From the NCBI GenBank assembly GCA_017473345.1, contig JAFULL010000096.1, positions 1 to 54,662 on the forward strand: a stretch of 54,662 nt of DNA. The letters are read 5' to 3'. Source of the stretch: Clostridia bacterium. Its GTDB lineage: Bacteria > Bacillota > Clostridia > Christensenellales > Aristaeellaceae. Numbering within the stretch: position 1 is the first letter of the stretch; the number at the start of each line of letters is the position of its first letter. The notes under the pieces were generated by a model, which was not told the origin of the DNA, did not search any database, and saw only the letters and a program-made list of their open reading frames with translations. Positions 1-8,095 of the stretch are shown piece after piece. A program made the translations under genes and the position numbers.

Positions 1-575
1 CCGATGTTCTGCCACAAACCGGATACGATATTGATGCCGTAGAAGTAATCCGGAATGGCCATGAAGTTGATGGGCTGCCAGCCAAGTGATTTATATAGCT
101 TGGCGATAATACCGATAGAGGGAGAGCAGATGTTCATGATCATGGAGACCATGACGACGGTGGACACGAAGTGGGGCATGTAGCTGACGGTCTGCACGAT
201 CTTCTTGTAACGGAAGTTGCGCAGCTCGTTGAGCAGGATGGCAAACGCCAGAGGAGCCGGGAACACGAATGCCAGAGACAGCAGGTTCAGGCTCAGGGTG
301 TTGCGGATGTACTGCCACAGGTCGGGGCTGGACAGCAGACGCTCAAACCACTTCAGGCCTACAAACTTGCTGTCAAAGCCACGCAGCAGCTTGTAGTCGT
401 AGAAGGATGCGCGCAGGTAGTACATGGGCATGTACTTGAACAGGAACATGTAAAGCAGAACCGGGATGACCATCATATAGATGTAACGGTTGCCCCAGAT
501 CTTCGAGCGCACGCGCTTGCGCATCGACGGAGAGTTGAATACGGTCGCCTTTTTCTTTTTCGCCGCGATGTTCAA
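1..575 (-). CDS. LplB/AraP-type sugar ABC transporter permease (3' end outside window)
   Basis: Inner part of a binding-protein-dependent sugar (probably oligosaccharide) importer. Reading from a TTG at 575, the translation has a short basic cytoplasmic N-terminus (KKKK, MRKRVRSKIWGNR), then a hydrophobic segment beginning RYIYMMVIPVLLYMFLFKY, the family-typical FYDYKLLRGF and FVGLKWFERL stretches, and NTLSLNLLSLAFVFPAPLAF leading into ILLNEL. This is the usual N-terminal layout of LplB-like permeases (about 300 residues); 191 codons are present and the protein runs off the left edge. The TTG start is chosen because a stop lies just upstream in frame, no ATG is available, and AAAGGGG sits 8 bases ahead. 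A GTG at 600 is an alternative. The partner permease and solute-binding protein must lie outside the window. Divergent from the NamZ-like gene. Confidence 0.85.
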   Translation of the reverse strand, partial: MNIAAKKKKATVFNSPSMRKRVRSKIWGNRYIYMMVIPVLLYMFLFKYMPMYYLRASFYDYKLLRGFDSKFVGLKWFERLLSSPDLWQYIRNTLSLNLLSLAFVFPAPLAFAILLNELRNFRYKKIVQTVSYMPHFVSTVVMVSMIMNICSPSIGIIAKLYKSLGWQPINFMAIPDYFYGINIVSGLWQNI

Positions 576-665
576 AGAGAAAGCCCCTTTCCGTGTGCAC
601 AAACAAGCCGTTCGTGCATTAATTAGAACGATTCACCAAATGCGTATGCATTCTTTCGTTATTTC

Positions 666-694
666 ATCATAACATTCTTCGTGTCTTTTTGCAA
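666..694 (-). promoter_or_regulatory. Promoter for the LplB-type permease
   Basis: TTGCAA (689-694), 17-base spacer and TATGAT (666-671) with an extended TG element directly ahead of the -10, reading toward the permease. This leaves a leader of about 85 bases before the TTG start. Assigned by pattern only. Confidence 0.55.
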
Positions 695-899
695 TAGTCA
701 ATTTGAATTTTATTTTTTTCCAGAACACGGGCGCGAACTTTTTCGTGCCGCATGCAAACTTTCGAATAAAAAACACACCTTCTTTCGGTATTTCGGTATT
801 TTTATTCAACGAACTTTCGACGATGCAGTATTATACCACTATTTGGCCAAAGAGTACATAACAAATTTTTCAGGAAAAACCACTCTGCGATTTGCGGGA

Positions 900-928
900 T
901 TGACTTCCCTCCTCCCCTCTGATATCAT
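900..928 (+). promoter_or_regulatory. Promoter for the NamZ-like gene
   Basis: TTGACT (900-905), 17-base spacer and TATCAT (923-928), ending about 40 bases before the ATG at 970. Confidence 0.55.
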
Positions 929-969
929 TTAAATACATATTGCCCACCTTTCAGAGGAGGAAACATTCT

Positions 970-2112
970 ATGACAAAAGCACATATTCTCAGCGGTTTGG
1001 AAAACCTGTCCTCTGTGCACGAGCTGCTTGCAGGCAAGCGCATCGGCCTGATGACCAATCCCAACGGCGTGGATCACTTCGGTCGTTCCACCATTGACAT
1101 CATCAATGAAAAGTACAATTTGGCGGCGCTGTTTGGCGTTGAGCACGGTGTGCGCGGCGACCTGCAGGCCGGCGACGACGTGGGCACCTATGTGGATGCT
1201 GCCACCGGCGTCACGGTGTATTCGTTGTTTGGACATACCGAGGAAAGCCGCATGATGACCGCGGAGATGGCTGACGCTTTCGACGTGTTTGTCTTTGACA
1301 TGCAGGACGTTGGTGTTCGCTTCTACACCTACATGTATTCCCTGGCCTATGCCATGCAGGCCTGCGAAAAGGCCGGCAAGCCCGTCATCGTTCTGGACCG
1401 CCTTAACCCCGTGGGCGGCCTCAGGCGCGAAGGCACTGTGCATGACGGCAAAAACTTCTGCAGTTTCGTGGGCAACTACGGCCTGCCCTCCCGTACCGGT
1501 TTGACCATCGGTGAACTCGCCCGTCACTTCAAGCGTTTCCTTGCGCTGAATGATCTGGATCTGACCGTTGTGCCCATGGTTGGCTGGAGCCGCGACATGC
1601 ACCTGTGCGACACCGACGTCATCTGGCCCACTCCCTCCCCCAACTGCCCCACCTACAATTCGGCCCTTTGCTATGTGGGCACCTGTGTTTTTGAGGGCAC
1701 GAACGTAAGCGAAGGCCGCGGCACCACCCTGCCCTTTGAGCTGATCGGCGCGCCGTGGATCGATCAGTACGCGCTGGTCAAAAAGCTCAATAGCTACGGC
1801 GTGGAAGGCATCGTTTACCGCCCCACCACCTTCAAGCCCACCTTCCACAAGCATGTGGGCGAAATCTGCAAGGGCGTGCAGATGCACGTAACTGATCCCA
1901 AGAATGCCGAACTGTTCAAGGCCGGTCTGTACATTCTGGAGGCCATCCGTGAGCTGTTCCCTGAGAGGCTGGAGTTCCGCGAGCGTTTCCTTGATCTGCT
2001 GCTGGCCACCGACGAGTATCGTCTGGGTATGAGCGCTGATGAACTCATCGCCAAGCACGCTCCCGGCGTAGCCGCTTTCAGCAAGAGCGTCGAAGATCTG
2101 CTGCTCTACTGA
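970..2112 (+). CDS. namZ: DUF1343 / NamZ-like exo-beta-N-acetylmuramidase (GH171)
   Basis: Probable glycosidase removing non-reducing N-acetylmuramic acid from peptidoglycan fragments, the activity described for the Bacillus subtilis DUF1343 member NamZ. The 380-residue protein carries the family landmarks FGVEHGVRG (about 55-63), VYSLFGH (about 83-89), FDMQDVGVRFYTY (about 109-121), VLDRLNP (about 141-147) and GRGTTLPFELIGAPW. The ATG at 970 is preferred over an upstream in-frame ATG at 940 because AGAGGAGG sits 9 bases ahead of it. Unlike secreted NamZ there is no signal peptide, so I infer it acts on imported muropeptides or disaccharides inside the cell. It faces a sugar ABC permease and converges on an alpha-galactosidase, which fits a glycan-use region. 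The exact substrate is not shown by the sequence. Confidence 0.88.
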   Translation: MTKAHILSGLENLSSVHELLAGKRIGLMTNPNGVDHFGRSTIDIINEKYNLAALFGVEHGVRGDLQAGDDVGTYVDAATGVTVYSLFGHTEESRMMTAEMADAFDVFVFDMQDVGVRFYTYMYSLAYAMQACEKAGKPVIVLDRLNPVGGLRREGTVHDGKNFCSFVGNYGLPSRTGLTIGELARHFKRFLALNDLDLTVVPMVGWSRDMHLCDTDVIWPTPSPNCPTYNSALCYVGTCVFEGTNVSEGRGTTLPFELIGAPWIDQYALVKKLNSYGVEGIVYRPTTFKPTFHKHVGEICKGVQMHVTDPKNAELFKAGLYILEAIRELFPERLEFRERFLDLLLATDEYRLGMSADELIAKHAPGVAAFSKSVEDLLLY

Positions 2113-2128
2113 TTTTTTGAACACACAA

Positions 2129-2159
2129 AAACCGGCGGGGTTTTCCCCGCCGGTTTTTT
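2129..2159. terminator. Bidirectional terminator between namZ and alpha-galactosidase
   Basis: A perfect 11-bp GC-rich hairpin (AACCGGCGGGG arm, TTTT loop) followed by T6 on the plus strand and preceded by A-rich bases that give a U-tract on the minus strand. It serves both convergent genes. Confidence 0.9.
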
Positions 2160-2163
2160 GCTG

Positions 2164-4311
2164 TTATTCAACCACTTTCCATGCGCTGACGATGCTGTGG
2201 TAGTCGCCCTTCATCGGGCATTCAAATCCGTAGTTCATCAGCACCTCGCCCGTCATGCGGCGGCCGTCTTCACACTCATACACCGCATCGGCGATCAGCC
2301 CGCGCATGCGGAAACGCGGCATGGGCAGATCCCAGCAGCGCATGCCATGCGAGAAAGCAAACACGGTGAAAGCCCTGCGATCGCGGCGCACATATTCGAA
2401 CACCGCATAGGGATTCTGCATGGCGGACGCCAGCGTGTAGACATAGCTGTTTTGCAGATCGGCGCGACGCTGTTTGAATTCAGCAATGCCGGCCTTCAGC
2501 TGATGCTTGTTCTCTTCACTGGCCGTAAGCAGATTGATACCAATGCCCATCGATCCCGTCATGCCCCAGCGAATGCGGAAATCCAGCGGCGTTTTGCGCT
2601 TGTGGATGTGATGCACCTCGGGCGCAATGGTACCTGCTCCGCCAGCCGTTTTGGGAATGAACAGCGCAGTGAAACCCTCATGCAGCACCATCACGTCCAC
2701 CGGGTCAGCATTGTCCGAACGGTTGATGCGGTCAGCATAGGGCACCATGCCAAAGTCGCTGCGGCCACCGCCGGAGGCACAGTTTTCCAGCAGCAGATCG
2801 GGGTATTTCTCGTTCATGTGCTGCCAGATCTTTTCGATATTCTGAATATAGCGGATGGACAGGCTCTGCTGTTCCTCCAGCGCGGCATCAGGCCAGCCGC
2901 TTTCGGTGACGTAGCGGTTCATGTCCCATTTGAGGTAATCCAGTTCATATTCCTCAATCACGCGGTCCAGCTGCTCGATAGCCCAGTCACGCACATCGTC
3001 GCGCGCCATGTTCAGGATCAGCTGGCTGCGCTGCAGGGTCGCTTCGCGATTCGGATCACGGATGACCCAGTCCGGGTGCGCACGGTAGAGATCGCTGTCA
3101 GGGTTGACCATTTCCGGCTCTACCCACAGGCCGAACAGCATGCCCTTTTCATGGCAGGCACGCGCAATGGGCGCAAGTCCATTGGGAAAACGCGCGGTAT
3201 CGTGCACCCAGTCGCCCAGACCGGCCTTTTCGTCCACGCGGCCAGGCATCCAGCCATCGTCAATGACAAACAGCTCCACGCCCAGCTTGGCACATTCCTC
3301 CAGCAATCCCGTGCAGTTCTGCTCATCCACGCGGAACTCATACGGATACCACGAATTGTAGATCACCGGGCGCTCAGCGGCAGCCTTGTCGATCTTTTTA
3401 CCGCGCGGCAGCAGGTAATCATACTGCCAGTCGTACAGTGTTTCAGACATATGGTCAAAGCCACAGGCGGAGAAACCGCCTGTGAACATGGGCGTGGTCA
3501 TGCTTTCGCCGGGTTTGAGGTTCCAGCGGCTGTCAAAATGGTTGACGCCGCCAGTGACCGATACATTTTTGCCGTACTGGCGTTCCACATTGATGGTGAA
3601 GTCGCCGCTCCAGTGAAGCAGGCCATAATACACCTCGCCCGTCTGCTGCGTGGACAGGCCCTTTTCGTCCAGCGCAAAGAAAGGCGTCTGCTGGGCGCCT
3701 TCGCAGGTGAGCCGGTCATTCTGCAGCACCGTACGCGCCTGCGTCAGCATCAGCTGATTCTTGCCATACTCAGCGCCCCAGCTGCCGGCCATATGCGTCA
3801 GCCGCCAGTCCAGCCCGCGCGGCAGATGCCACGTTGCGCTCTTGATGGCCTGCAGCTCAATAGGTGCATCGGTGGGATTTTTCACCACGATCCAGCGACC
3901 CAAAAGCGGCAGGTCGCCCCAGCCGCGATAGTGCAGCTCCACTTCAAAGGGATAGTCGTTATCCTTCGCCCATACCGTCAGTTCATCACCAGCGATCTCA
4001 TGGCGCTGGTAACGCAGGCGCACGCCGCGGCTGCCGTCGGCATGGCGCGGCCAGACGACCGGCTCGGTAAAATCGCCCGGTTCATGGGTAGGCAGTTCGA
4101 AATCCTCAAATCTGAGTGAGCCCGTGCCGCGCAGGCGCTCAGAGGGCAGCAGCTTTTCAGCTGCAATGGGCATAAGGCTTTCGTCATCTTTCAGCGCGCG
4201 GCCCCAGTACAGGTGCAGCATGCGTCCGTCCTGCGCCACGCCGAACGCATAGGACATCTCAGAAGTCTTCAAATGAAAAAAATGACCGGTTTCGCAATAG
4301 GTGATCCTCAT
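2164..4311 (-). CDS. Alpha-galactosidase, GH36
   Basis: Hydrolyses terminal alpha-1,6-galactose from raffinose-type oligosaccharides or galactomannan fragments. The 715-residue length and layout (N-terminal beta domain, TIM barrel, C-terminal beta domain) match GH36. Visible landmarks are YNSWYPYEF, FVIDDGWM, GLWVEPEMVNPDSDL, the nucleophile motif YLKWDMNR (Asp about 463) and the acid/base motif ENCASGGGRSD (Asp about 519), all intact. No signal peptide, so it is cytoplasmic. The ATG at 4311 is chosen over upstream in-frame codons because GGGGAGG lies 7 bases ahead and conserved sequence begins there. It is monocistronic with its own promoter and terminator. The neighbouring LplB-type permease and the DUF1836 regulator on the same strand upstream are plausible but unproven partners. 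Confidence 0.95.
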   Translation of the reverse strand: MRITYCETGHFFHLKTSEMSYAFGVAQDGRMLHLYWGRALKDDESLMPIAAEKLLPSERLRGTGSLRFEDFELPTHEPGDFTEPVVWPRHADGSRGVRLRYQRHEIAGDELTVWAKDNDYPFEVELHYRGWGDLPLLGRWIVVKNPTDAPIELQAIKSATWHLPRGLDWRLTHMAGSWGAEYGKNQLMLTQARTVLQNDRLTCEGAQQTPFFALDEKGLSTQQTGEVYYGLLHWSGDFTINVERQYGKNVSVTGGVNHFDSRWNLKPGESMTTPMFTGGFSACGFDHMSETLYDWQYDYLLPRGKKIDKAAAERPVIYNSWYPYEFRVDEQNCTGLLEECAKLGVELFVIDDGWMPGRVDEKAGLGDWVHDTARFPNGLAPIARACHEKGMLFGLWVEPEMVNPDSDLYRAHPDWVIRDPNREATLQRSQLILNMARDDVRDWAIEQLDRVIEEYELDYLKWDMNRYVTESGWPDAALEEQQSLSIRYIQNIEKIWQHMNEKYPDLLLENCASGGGRSDFGMVPYADRINRSDNADPVDVMVLHEGFTALFIPKTAGGAGTIAPEVHHIHKRKTPLDFRIRWGMTGSMGIGINLLTASEENKHQLKAGIAEFKQRRADLQNSYVYTLASAMQNPYAVFEYVRRDRRAFTVFAFSHGMRCWDLPMPRFRMRGLIADAVYECEDGRRMTGEVLMNYGFECPMKGDYHSIVSAWKVVE

Positions 4312-4363
4312 GGTTTTACCTCCCCAAAGCATATCAGCCATACGGATTTGTCTTGTTGTGATT

Positions 4364-4392
4364 ATCTTACCACGCCCGTCACAGCCTGACAA
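4364..4392 (-). promoter_or_regulatory. Promoter for alpha-galactosidase
   Basis: TTGTCA (4387-4392), 17-base spacer, TAAGAT (4364-4369), about 50 bases ahead of the ATG at 4311. Confidence 0.6.
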
Positions 4393-4427
4393 TTCGAAAA
4401 CAAACGGAAAAGTCCCCGTTTTTTTGA

Positions 4428-4453
4428 TAAAAAAAGGCCGGCGATCGCCAACC
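4428..4453 (-). terminator. Terminator of the DUF1836 gene
   Basis: A hairpin built around the palindrome GGCGATCGCC, extended by GGTT/GGCC pairs and followed on the minus strand by T7. It lies just after the DUF1836 stop codon. Confidence 0.7.
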
Positions 4454-4466
4454 TGAAATAATAGCA

Positions 4467-5000
4467 TTATGAATGAAGATTTTCTTCGTCCTGCCGACGA
4501 AGCTCCGCAAAGAGAGCATTGAGGTACACCTTGTGCGCAACGGTAATGATGGTATTGCGCAGCATGATTTTTTCGTCCGTTTCTTCCACACCGATGACAG
4601 CAATATCGTTTTTGAGCCCGAACACAAACTCCAGAACATTTTCCAGTTCGCTGCAGAAGTAATCGTAGGCGATCTGCTCCGAATAACTTGCCTTCTGTAT
4701 GCGCACCGTCAGCCCGATATCCTCCATCGACAGCGCCGTTTTGATCACTGCGATGTACATCAGATAGGCGATCTGGCTGCGGCTGTACTGCTTGCGGACC
4801 GGTTTGTCCACCAGCCCTTTTTTAACGTAATTGCTGATCATGCTGGAAGTGATCTCCACGCCCGCCAGCGCCGAAAGCTGATCGCTGATGTACTTGGTCA
4901 CCTGTTCCAGATACAGCCCCATTGCAGGCAGCTGGTCATATCTGGGCAGGCGAAAGCTTTCAACGGAGCGGCTGACGCGCTGTTTAACGCATCTGTCCAT
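4467..5000 (-). CDS. DUF1836 domain protein, putative MerR-like regulator
   Basis: 177 residues. The N-terminal half (about 15-100) has the DUF1836 pattern: LPRYDQLPAMGLYLEQVTKY, then a helix-turn-helix-like stretch with SSMISNYVKKGLVDKP and the family-typical KQYSRSQIAYLMYIAVIK. DUF1836 proteins are common in Clostridia and are taken to be DNA-binding because this half resembles MerR winged helices; no ligand is known. The C-terminal part is a helical acidic domain without a recognisable motif. The ATG at 5000 has GGAGG ahead and a near-perfect promoter. Its position behind the alpha-galactosidase suggests a possible local regulatory role, which is inference only. Confidence 0.8.
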   Translation of the reverse strand: MDRCVKQRVSRSVESFRLPRYDQLPAMGLYLEQVTKYISDQLSALAGVEITSSMISNYVKKGLVDKPVRKQYSRSQIAYLMYIAVIKTALSMEDIGLTVRIQKASYSEQIAYDYFCSELENVLEFVFGLKNDIAVIGVEETDEKIMLRNTIITVAHKVYLNALFAELRRQDEENLHS

Positions 5001-5020
5001 GTTTTTCGCCTCCGGCCGTT

Positions 5021-5049
5021 ATTATAGTCCGTTCACCGTCAAAAGTCAA
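5021..5049 (-). promoter_or_regulatory. Strong promoter for the DUF1836 gene
   Basis: TTGACT (5044-5049), 17-base spacer and the consensus TATAAT (5021-5026). A second TTGACG lies immediately inside the spacer. Confidence 0.7.
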
Positions 5050-5080
5050 TCGAGCCACGCCATCGGTTTTTGAAGAACGC

Positions 5081-5109
5081 TTGACGGGATATAACGAACG
5101 GTGTAGAAT
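5081..5109 (+). promoter_or_regulatory. Promoter for the DegV gene
   Basis: TTGACG (5081-5086), 17-base spacer, TAGAAT (5104-5109). It is back to back with the DUF1836 promoter, whose -35 ends at 5049. Confidence 0.6.
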
Positions 5110-5155
5110 GGGATATGCTGATTGTCAGCGATTTATTTTTTTGAGGTGTATTGCG

Positions 5156-5992
5156 ATGCAGTATCAAATCGTTGCCGATTCTTCCTCCAACCTTTTTCAG
5201 CTGGAGGACGTTTCCTATGCTCATGTTCCCATGAAGCTCATCACTTCCGAAAAGGAGTATGTGGACGTGCCCGGCCTGAATCTGGAAGAACTGGTTTGCG
5301 CGCTTGAAAAGCTGACCTCCCCCACCGGTTCCTCCTGCCCCAACAGTCAGGAATGGCTGGACGCTTTTGGCGACGCCGACGGCGTATTCGGCGTGACCAT
5401 CACCAGCAACCTGTCCGGCTGCCATTCTGCCGCTTCAGTTGCCGCTGATGACTATCGCGCCCAGAAACCCAATGCAAAAGTATGCATTCTGGACTCGCTG
5501 TCCACAGGTCCTGAGATGAAGCTGATCGTCGAAAAGCTGCGCGAACGCATCCTCAGCGGCGACGTGTTTGAGCAGATCGAGCAGACTGTGCGCAATTACA
5601 TGAAGCACACCCATCTGCTGTTTACGCTGCAGTCGCTCAACAACCTGGCCCGCAATGGCCGCGTAAGCCCTGCCGTGGCCAAGATCGCAACCGTGCTTCG
5701 CATCTGCATCATGGGCCGCGCCAGCGACGTGGGCACTCTGGAGCCCCTGCAGAAGTGCCGCGGTGAAAAGCGCGCGCTGATCGCTCTGGTGGACAAAATG
5801 AAGGAGCTCGGCTTCAAGGGCGGCAAGGTGCGCATCGATCACTGCCTGAACCTGGAAGGCGCCCGTCAGCTCAGGGATATGATCCTTTCGCATTTCCCCT
5901 CCGCCGACATCATCATTGACGAGTGCCGTGCGCTGTGCAGCTTCTACGCCGAACGCGGCGGACTGCTGGTGGGCTTTGAGGATGGGATGTAA
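5156..5992 (+). CDS. DegV family fatty-acid-binding protein
   Basis: 278 residues, the usual DegV length. DegV/FakB-type proteins hold one fatty acid and some deliver it to the kinase FakA for phosphorylation. Landmarks are ADSSSNL near the N-terminus (7-13), SSCPN in the position of the TSqPs motif, and FGVTITSNLSGCHSA (about 78-92), the loop that holds the fatty acid carboxylate. The C-terminal half has the typical SLNNLARNGRV. The ATG at 5156 is used because GAGGTG sits 7 bases ahead; the longer reading frame from 5081 overlaps the promoter. It is monocistronic. No FakA homologue lies in the window, so its partner is unknown. Confidence 0.9.
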   Translation: MQYQIVADSSSNLFQLEDVSYAHVPMKLITSEKEYVDVPGLNLEELVCALEKLTSPTGSSCPNSQEWLDAFGDADGVFGVTITSNLSGCHSAASVAADDYRAQKPNAKVCILDSLSTGPEMKLIVEKLRERILSGDVFEQIEQTVRNYMKHTHLLFTLQSLNNLARNGRVSPAVAKIATVLRICIMGRASDVGTLEPLQKCRGEKRALIALVDKMKELGFKGGKVRIDHCLNLEGARQLRDMILSHFPSADIIIDECRALCSFYAERGGLLVGFEDGM

Positions 5993-5997
5993 ATTGA

Positions 5998-6029
5998 AAA
6001 CACCGTGACTTTTGTTCACGGTGTTTTTT
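5998..6029 (+). terminator. Terminator of the DegV gene
   Basis: Hairpin with arms AACACCGTGA and TCACGGTGTT and a 7-base loop, followed by a T-rich tract. Confidence 0.9.
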
Positions 6030-6066
6030 CTTTTATCAATTGCGCTGTACTTATGTTTTGATTTGC

Positions 6067-6097
6067 AAAAAGCCTCTGACTTTCGTCAGAGGCTTTT
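6067..6097. terminator. Terminator of tRNA-Leu (also reads on the plus strand)
   Basis: Hairpin AGCCTCTGAC/GTCAGAGGCT with a short TTTC loop. It has T5 on the minus strand immediately after the tRNA and T6 on the plus strand. Confidence 0.85.
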
Positions 6098-6103
6098 TTG
6101 CGG

Positions 6104-6189
6104 TGGTGCCGGCGGTGGGACTTGAACCCACACGGTGTCGCCACCAACGGATTTTGAGTCCGTCACGTCTGCCATTCCATCACGCCGGC
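6104..6189 (-). tRNA. tRNA-Leu (anticodon CAA)
   Basis: An 86-base gene on the minus strand. The acceptor stem GCCGGCG pairs with CGCCGGC, followed by discriminator A and an encoded CCA (6104-6106). The anticodon arm is ACGGA-CTCAAAA-TCCGT, giving CAA (reads UUG). There is a long variable arm as expected for a class II tRNA, and the T arm contains GGTTCAAGTCC. Preceded by a consensus promoter and followed by a terminator. Confidence 0.97.
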
Positions 6190-6200
6190 AGGTATGGTGT

Positions 6201-6229
6201 AGTATACCATACTTTTTTCAGCGTGGCAA
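6201..6229 (-). promoter_or_regulatory. Promoter of tRNA-Leu
   Basis: TTGCCA (6224-6229), 17-base spacer, TATACT (6201-6206), ending 11 bases before the mature 5' end. Confidence 0.75.
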
Positions 6230-6239
6230 GACCTGTTTT

Positions 6240-6665
6240 TCACGGTTCATACGCACCACTGACGTAATTCAGCAGCTTGGGTACGATCTCGGGATAGGTC
6301 CAGTTTCCGGGCAGTTTGTCAAAGGTACGTGTTTCGGCGATTTCCGTGCCTTCCGGCAGAGGGCCGCACGCATGAACGTCCGCCCTGCACAGCAGGCCGT
6401 AGCTGACGTCTCCGCCGCCTTTGTCCACCGAATAAATGCACACCGGCCGCACATCGGCCTCCAGCGCGCCGGTTTCTTCATATAATTCTCTCTTTGCAGC
6501 TTCCAGCGGCGTTTCACCGGGTTCGATATGTCCGCCGGGGCATTCCCATGTGGTGCGCTCGCTGTGACGGCAGAACAAATACTTACCGCCAAACAGCGCC
6601 ACCGAAACCGAAAAGCCCAGCTTTTCGTCCTTAATGCTGCCCAGTTTATGACGGCAGACCAGCAT
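6240..6665 (-). CDS. Nudix hydrolase
   Basis: 141-residue hydrolase of nucleoside diphosphate derivatives. The complete Nudix box GX5EX7REUXEEXGU is visible as GHIEPGETP, then EAAKRELYEETGA. The preceding CRHSERTTWECPGG is typical of 8-oxo-dGTP or nucleotide-sugar diphosphatases, but the substrate cannot be read from sequence. The ATG at 6665 is chosen because AAGGAGAG precedes it; upstream in-frame codons lie within the terminator of the gene before. It sits downstream of an acidic Cys-tailed protein, with a hairpin terminator between them, so any co-transcription would be attenuated. No separate promoter is obvious. Confidence 0.93.
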   Translation of the reverse strand: MLVCRHKLGSIKDEKLGFSVSVALFGGKYLFCRHSERTTWECPGGHIEPGETPLEAAKRELYEETGALEADVRPVCIYSVDKGGGDVSYGLLCRADVHACGPLPEGTEIAETRTFDKLPGNWTYPEIVPKLLNYVSGAYEP

Positions 6666-6681
6666 ACTGATTCTCTCCTTC

Positions 6682-6708
6682 AAAAAAACTCCCCGGACAG
6701 CCGGGGAG
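6682..6708 (-). terminator. Terminator between the Cys-tailed protein and the Nudix gene
   Basis: Hairpin CTCCCCGG/CCGGGGAG with a CTGT loop, followed by T7 on the minus strand. It lies directly ahead of the Nudix ribosome binding site. Confidence 0.85.
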
Positions 6709-6715
6709 CGTTTCA

Positions 6716-7132
6716 TCAGTTGTTTTCTTCGGGCTGTGCATCTTCAGCAGGCTCTTCCTGCATTTCTTCAGGCTGCTCTTCGCAGGTACAGCATTCATCG
6801 CACTCGCATTCAGCAGTCGCTTCAGCTCGTTCCTCCGCCGCTGGCACTTCTTCCTGCGGTGCAGGCTGCGGACGCATTTGGGCCAGCTTGGCGTCCAGTT
6901 CGCTCAGTTCTCCGAGCAGGCCGGTCAGTTTTTCAGGCAGTTCAATGCCCTGTTCGTAGAGTTCCTGAACGCACTTGGGGATCTCGTTGAGAATCTCGCG
7001 GCGGCGGGTTTCCAGGTTGATCTCATTGAGCTTGTTCTGAGCGCCTTCCGCCAGCGTGGAAGCGCCCTTGCCAATGGCCTCAATCCCCTTCAAAAACGCG
7101 GTCTTGACGCTTTCACCAAACAATCCTGCCAT
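6716..7132 (-). CDS. Small helical protein with acidic Cys-cluster tail, unknown function
   Basis: 138 residues, not recognised as a named family. Residues 1-85 are predicted helical and resemble phasin-like or coiled-coil cytosolic proteins: MAGLFGESVKTAFLKGIEAI, then an alternating charged region with KLNEINLETRRREILNEIPK and a leucine-rich GLLGELSELDAKLAQ. After a proline-rich linker the last 40 residues are almost all Glu, Ala, Gln and Pro, with five cysteines packed at about 109, 111, 114, 115 and 117 (pattern CxCxxCCxC). There is no signal peptide or membrane segment. The AAGGAAGG ribosome binding site supports ATG 7132. The Cys/Glu tail could bind metal; that is speculation. Confidence 0.75.
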   Translation of the reverse strand: MAGLFGESVKTAFLKGIEAIGKGASTLAEGAQNKLNEINLETRRREILNEIPKCVQELYEQGIELPEKLTGLLGELSELDAKLAQMRPQPAPQEEVPAAEERAEATAECECDECCTCEEQPEEMQEEPAEDAQPEENN

Positions 7133-7228
7133 ATGGAATCCTTCCTTTCTGTATATGCTTCTGTTATATATAGTATTGCCCTGTGCGCACGATCACTGCA
7201 CATTTTGTAAAGGTCTGCGTTTTCATTC

Positions 7229-8095
7229 TTACCAGTGCAGCAGCAGCGCATTCGTCTCGCAGGTGAAATGCGCTTCCTCCATCGGCGCGATCTCTCCGTC
7301 CATATTCATGCGCATATTTTTGCTGCGAATCGAACACTTCGATGCCAGATAGCGCTTTGCGGCCTTTTTCTTTTCCAGCGTTCCCATCATCAGTGCCGGC
7401 AGGTAGGTCGGCAATATCCAATGCGGCACTGCCTCCACCACCATGATGTCGAACATGCCGTCGGTCAGTTCTGCCTGCGGAGTAATCGGAATACCGCCGC
7501 CGATATAGCGGCCGTTGCCGACAGCACAGACGGTATATTTACCGTCCAAAACGATGTCGTCGCCGATCTCAATGTGCATTTCGATGGGTTTGAATGCGAT
7601 CAGTGCGCGAAGAACGCCATACAGATAGGGCCACAGGCCGCGTACGTATTTCTTGGCATCCGCAGCATAATCCAGCGCCATAACGTCGAGACCGGTTCCG
7701 CACTCGTTGAGGAAAAACTGGTCGTTGATCATACCGCTGTTGACCGGACGGGCCTCATGCGACAAAATGAAATCCAGCGCCTCTTCCCAGTTTTGTGGAA
7801 TACCGGCGGATTTGATAAAGTCATTGCCCGTACCGGAAGGAATGATGCCCAGCGCCGTCTTCGTGTTTCGAAGGCCCGCTGCCGTTTCCGTCACTGTGCC
7901 GTCGCCGCCCATCGCAATCACCGTTTCAGCACCGCGCTGCGCTGCCTGACGGGCGAGTTCCGTTGCGTGTCCGGGCTTGTCCGTCACATGCATCCGGAAA
8001 GGAATCTCCAATGCTTTCAGCTTTTGGACAACCTTTTCTCCCATTTCGCTGGCCCGGCCGTTTCCGGCAGCAGGATTGACGATGAGTTCGATCAT
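7229..8095 (-). CDS. Diacylglycerol/lipid kinase (YegS/DgkB type)
   Basis: 288-residue lipid kinase that phosphorylates diacylglycerol or a related lipid with ATP at the inner membrane face. Family motifs are intact: NPAAGNG (7-13), MGGDGTV with the nucleotide-binding GGDGT (63-67), and PSGTGNDF (86-93). The C-terminal domain has the expected GNGRYIGGGIPITPQAELTDG. Length matches Gram-positive DgkB/YegS proteins. AAAGGAG lies 8 bases ahead of ATG 8095. It stands alone, about 95 bases upstream of the Cys-tailed protein gene on the same strand, so co-transcription is possible. Confidence 0.93.
   Translation of the reverse strand: MIELIVNPAAGNGRASEMGEKVVQKLKALEIPFRMHVTDKPGHATELARQAAQRGAETVIAMGGDGTVTETAAGLRNTKTALGIIPSGTGNDFIKSAGIPQNWEEALDFILSHEARPVNSGMINDQFFLNECGTGLDVMALDYAADAKKYVRGLWPYLYGVLRALIAFKPIEMHIEIGDDIVLDGKYTVCAVGNGRYIGGGIPITPQAELTDGMFDIMVVEAVPHWILPTYLPALMMGTLEKKKAAKRYLASKCSIRSKNMRMNMDGEIAPMEEAHFTCETNALLLHW

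Larger units (their letters stand above)
576..969. other. AT-rich divergent intergenic region
   Basis: About 390 bases with no credible gene, much richer in A and T than the flanks. It carries the leftward promoter (666-694) and the rightward promoter (900-928). The middle contains several ACTTTCG-like words (near 757 and 808) and a tandem TTCGGTATT (about 785-800) that could be operator sites, but I cannot assign a regulator. Confidence 0.5.

Noticed and set aside
2158-4119. 653-residue plus-strand frame opposite the alpha-galactosidase
   Set aside because: No ribosome binding site or protein family features; starts inside the terminator and is antisense to an intact GH36 gene.
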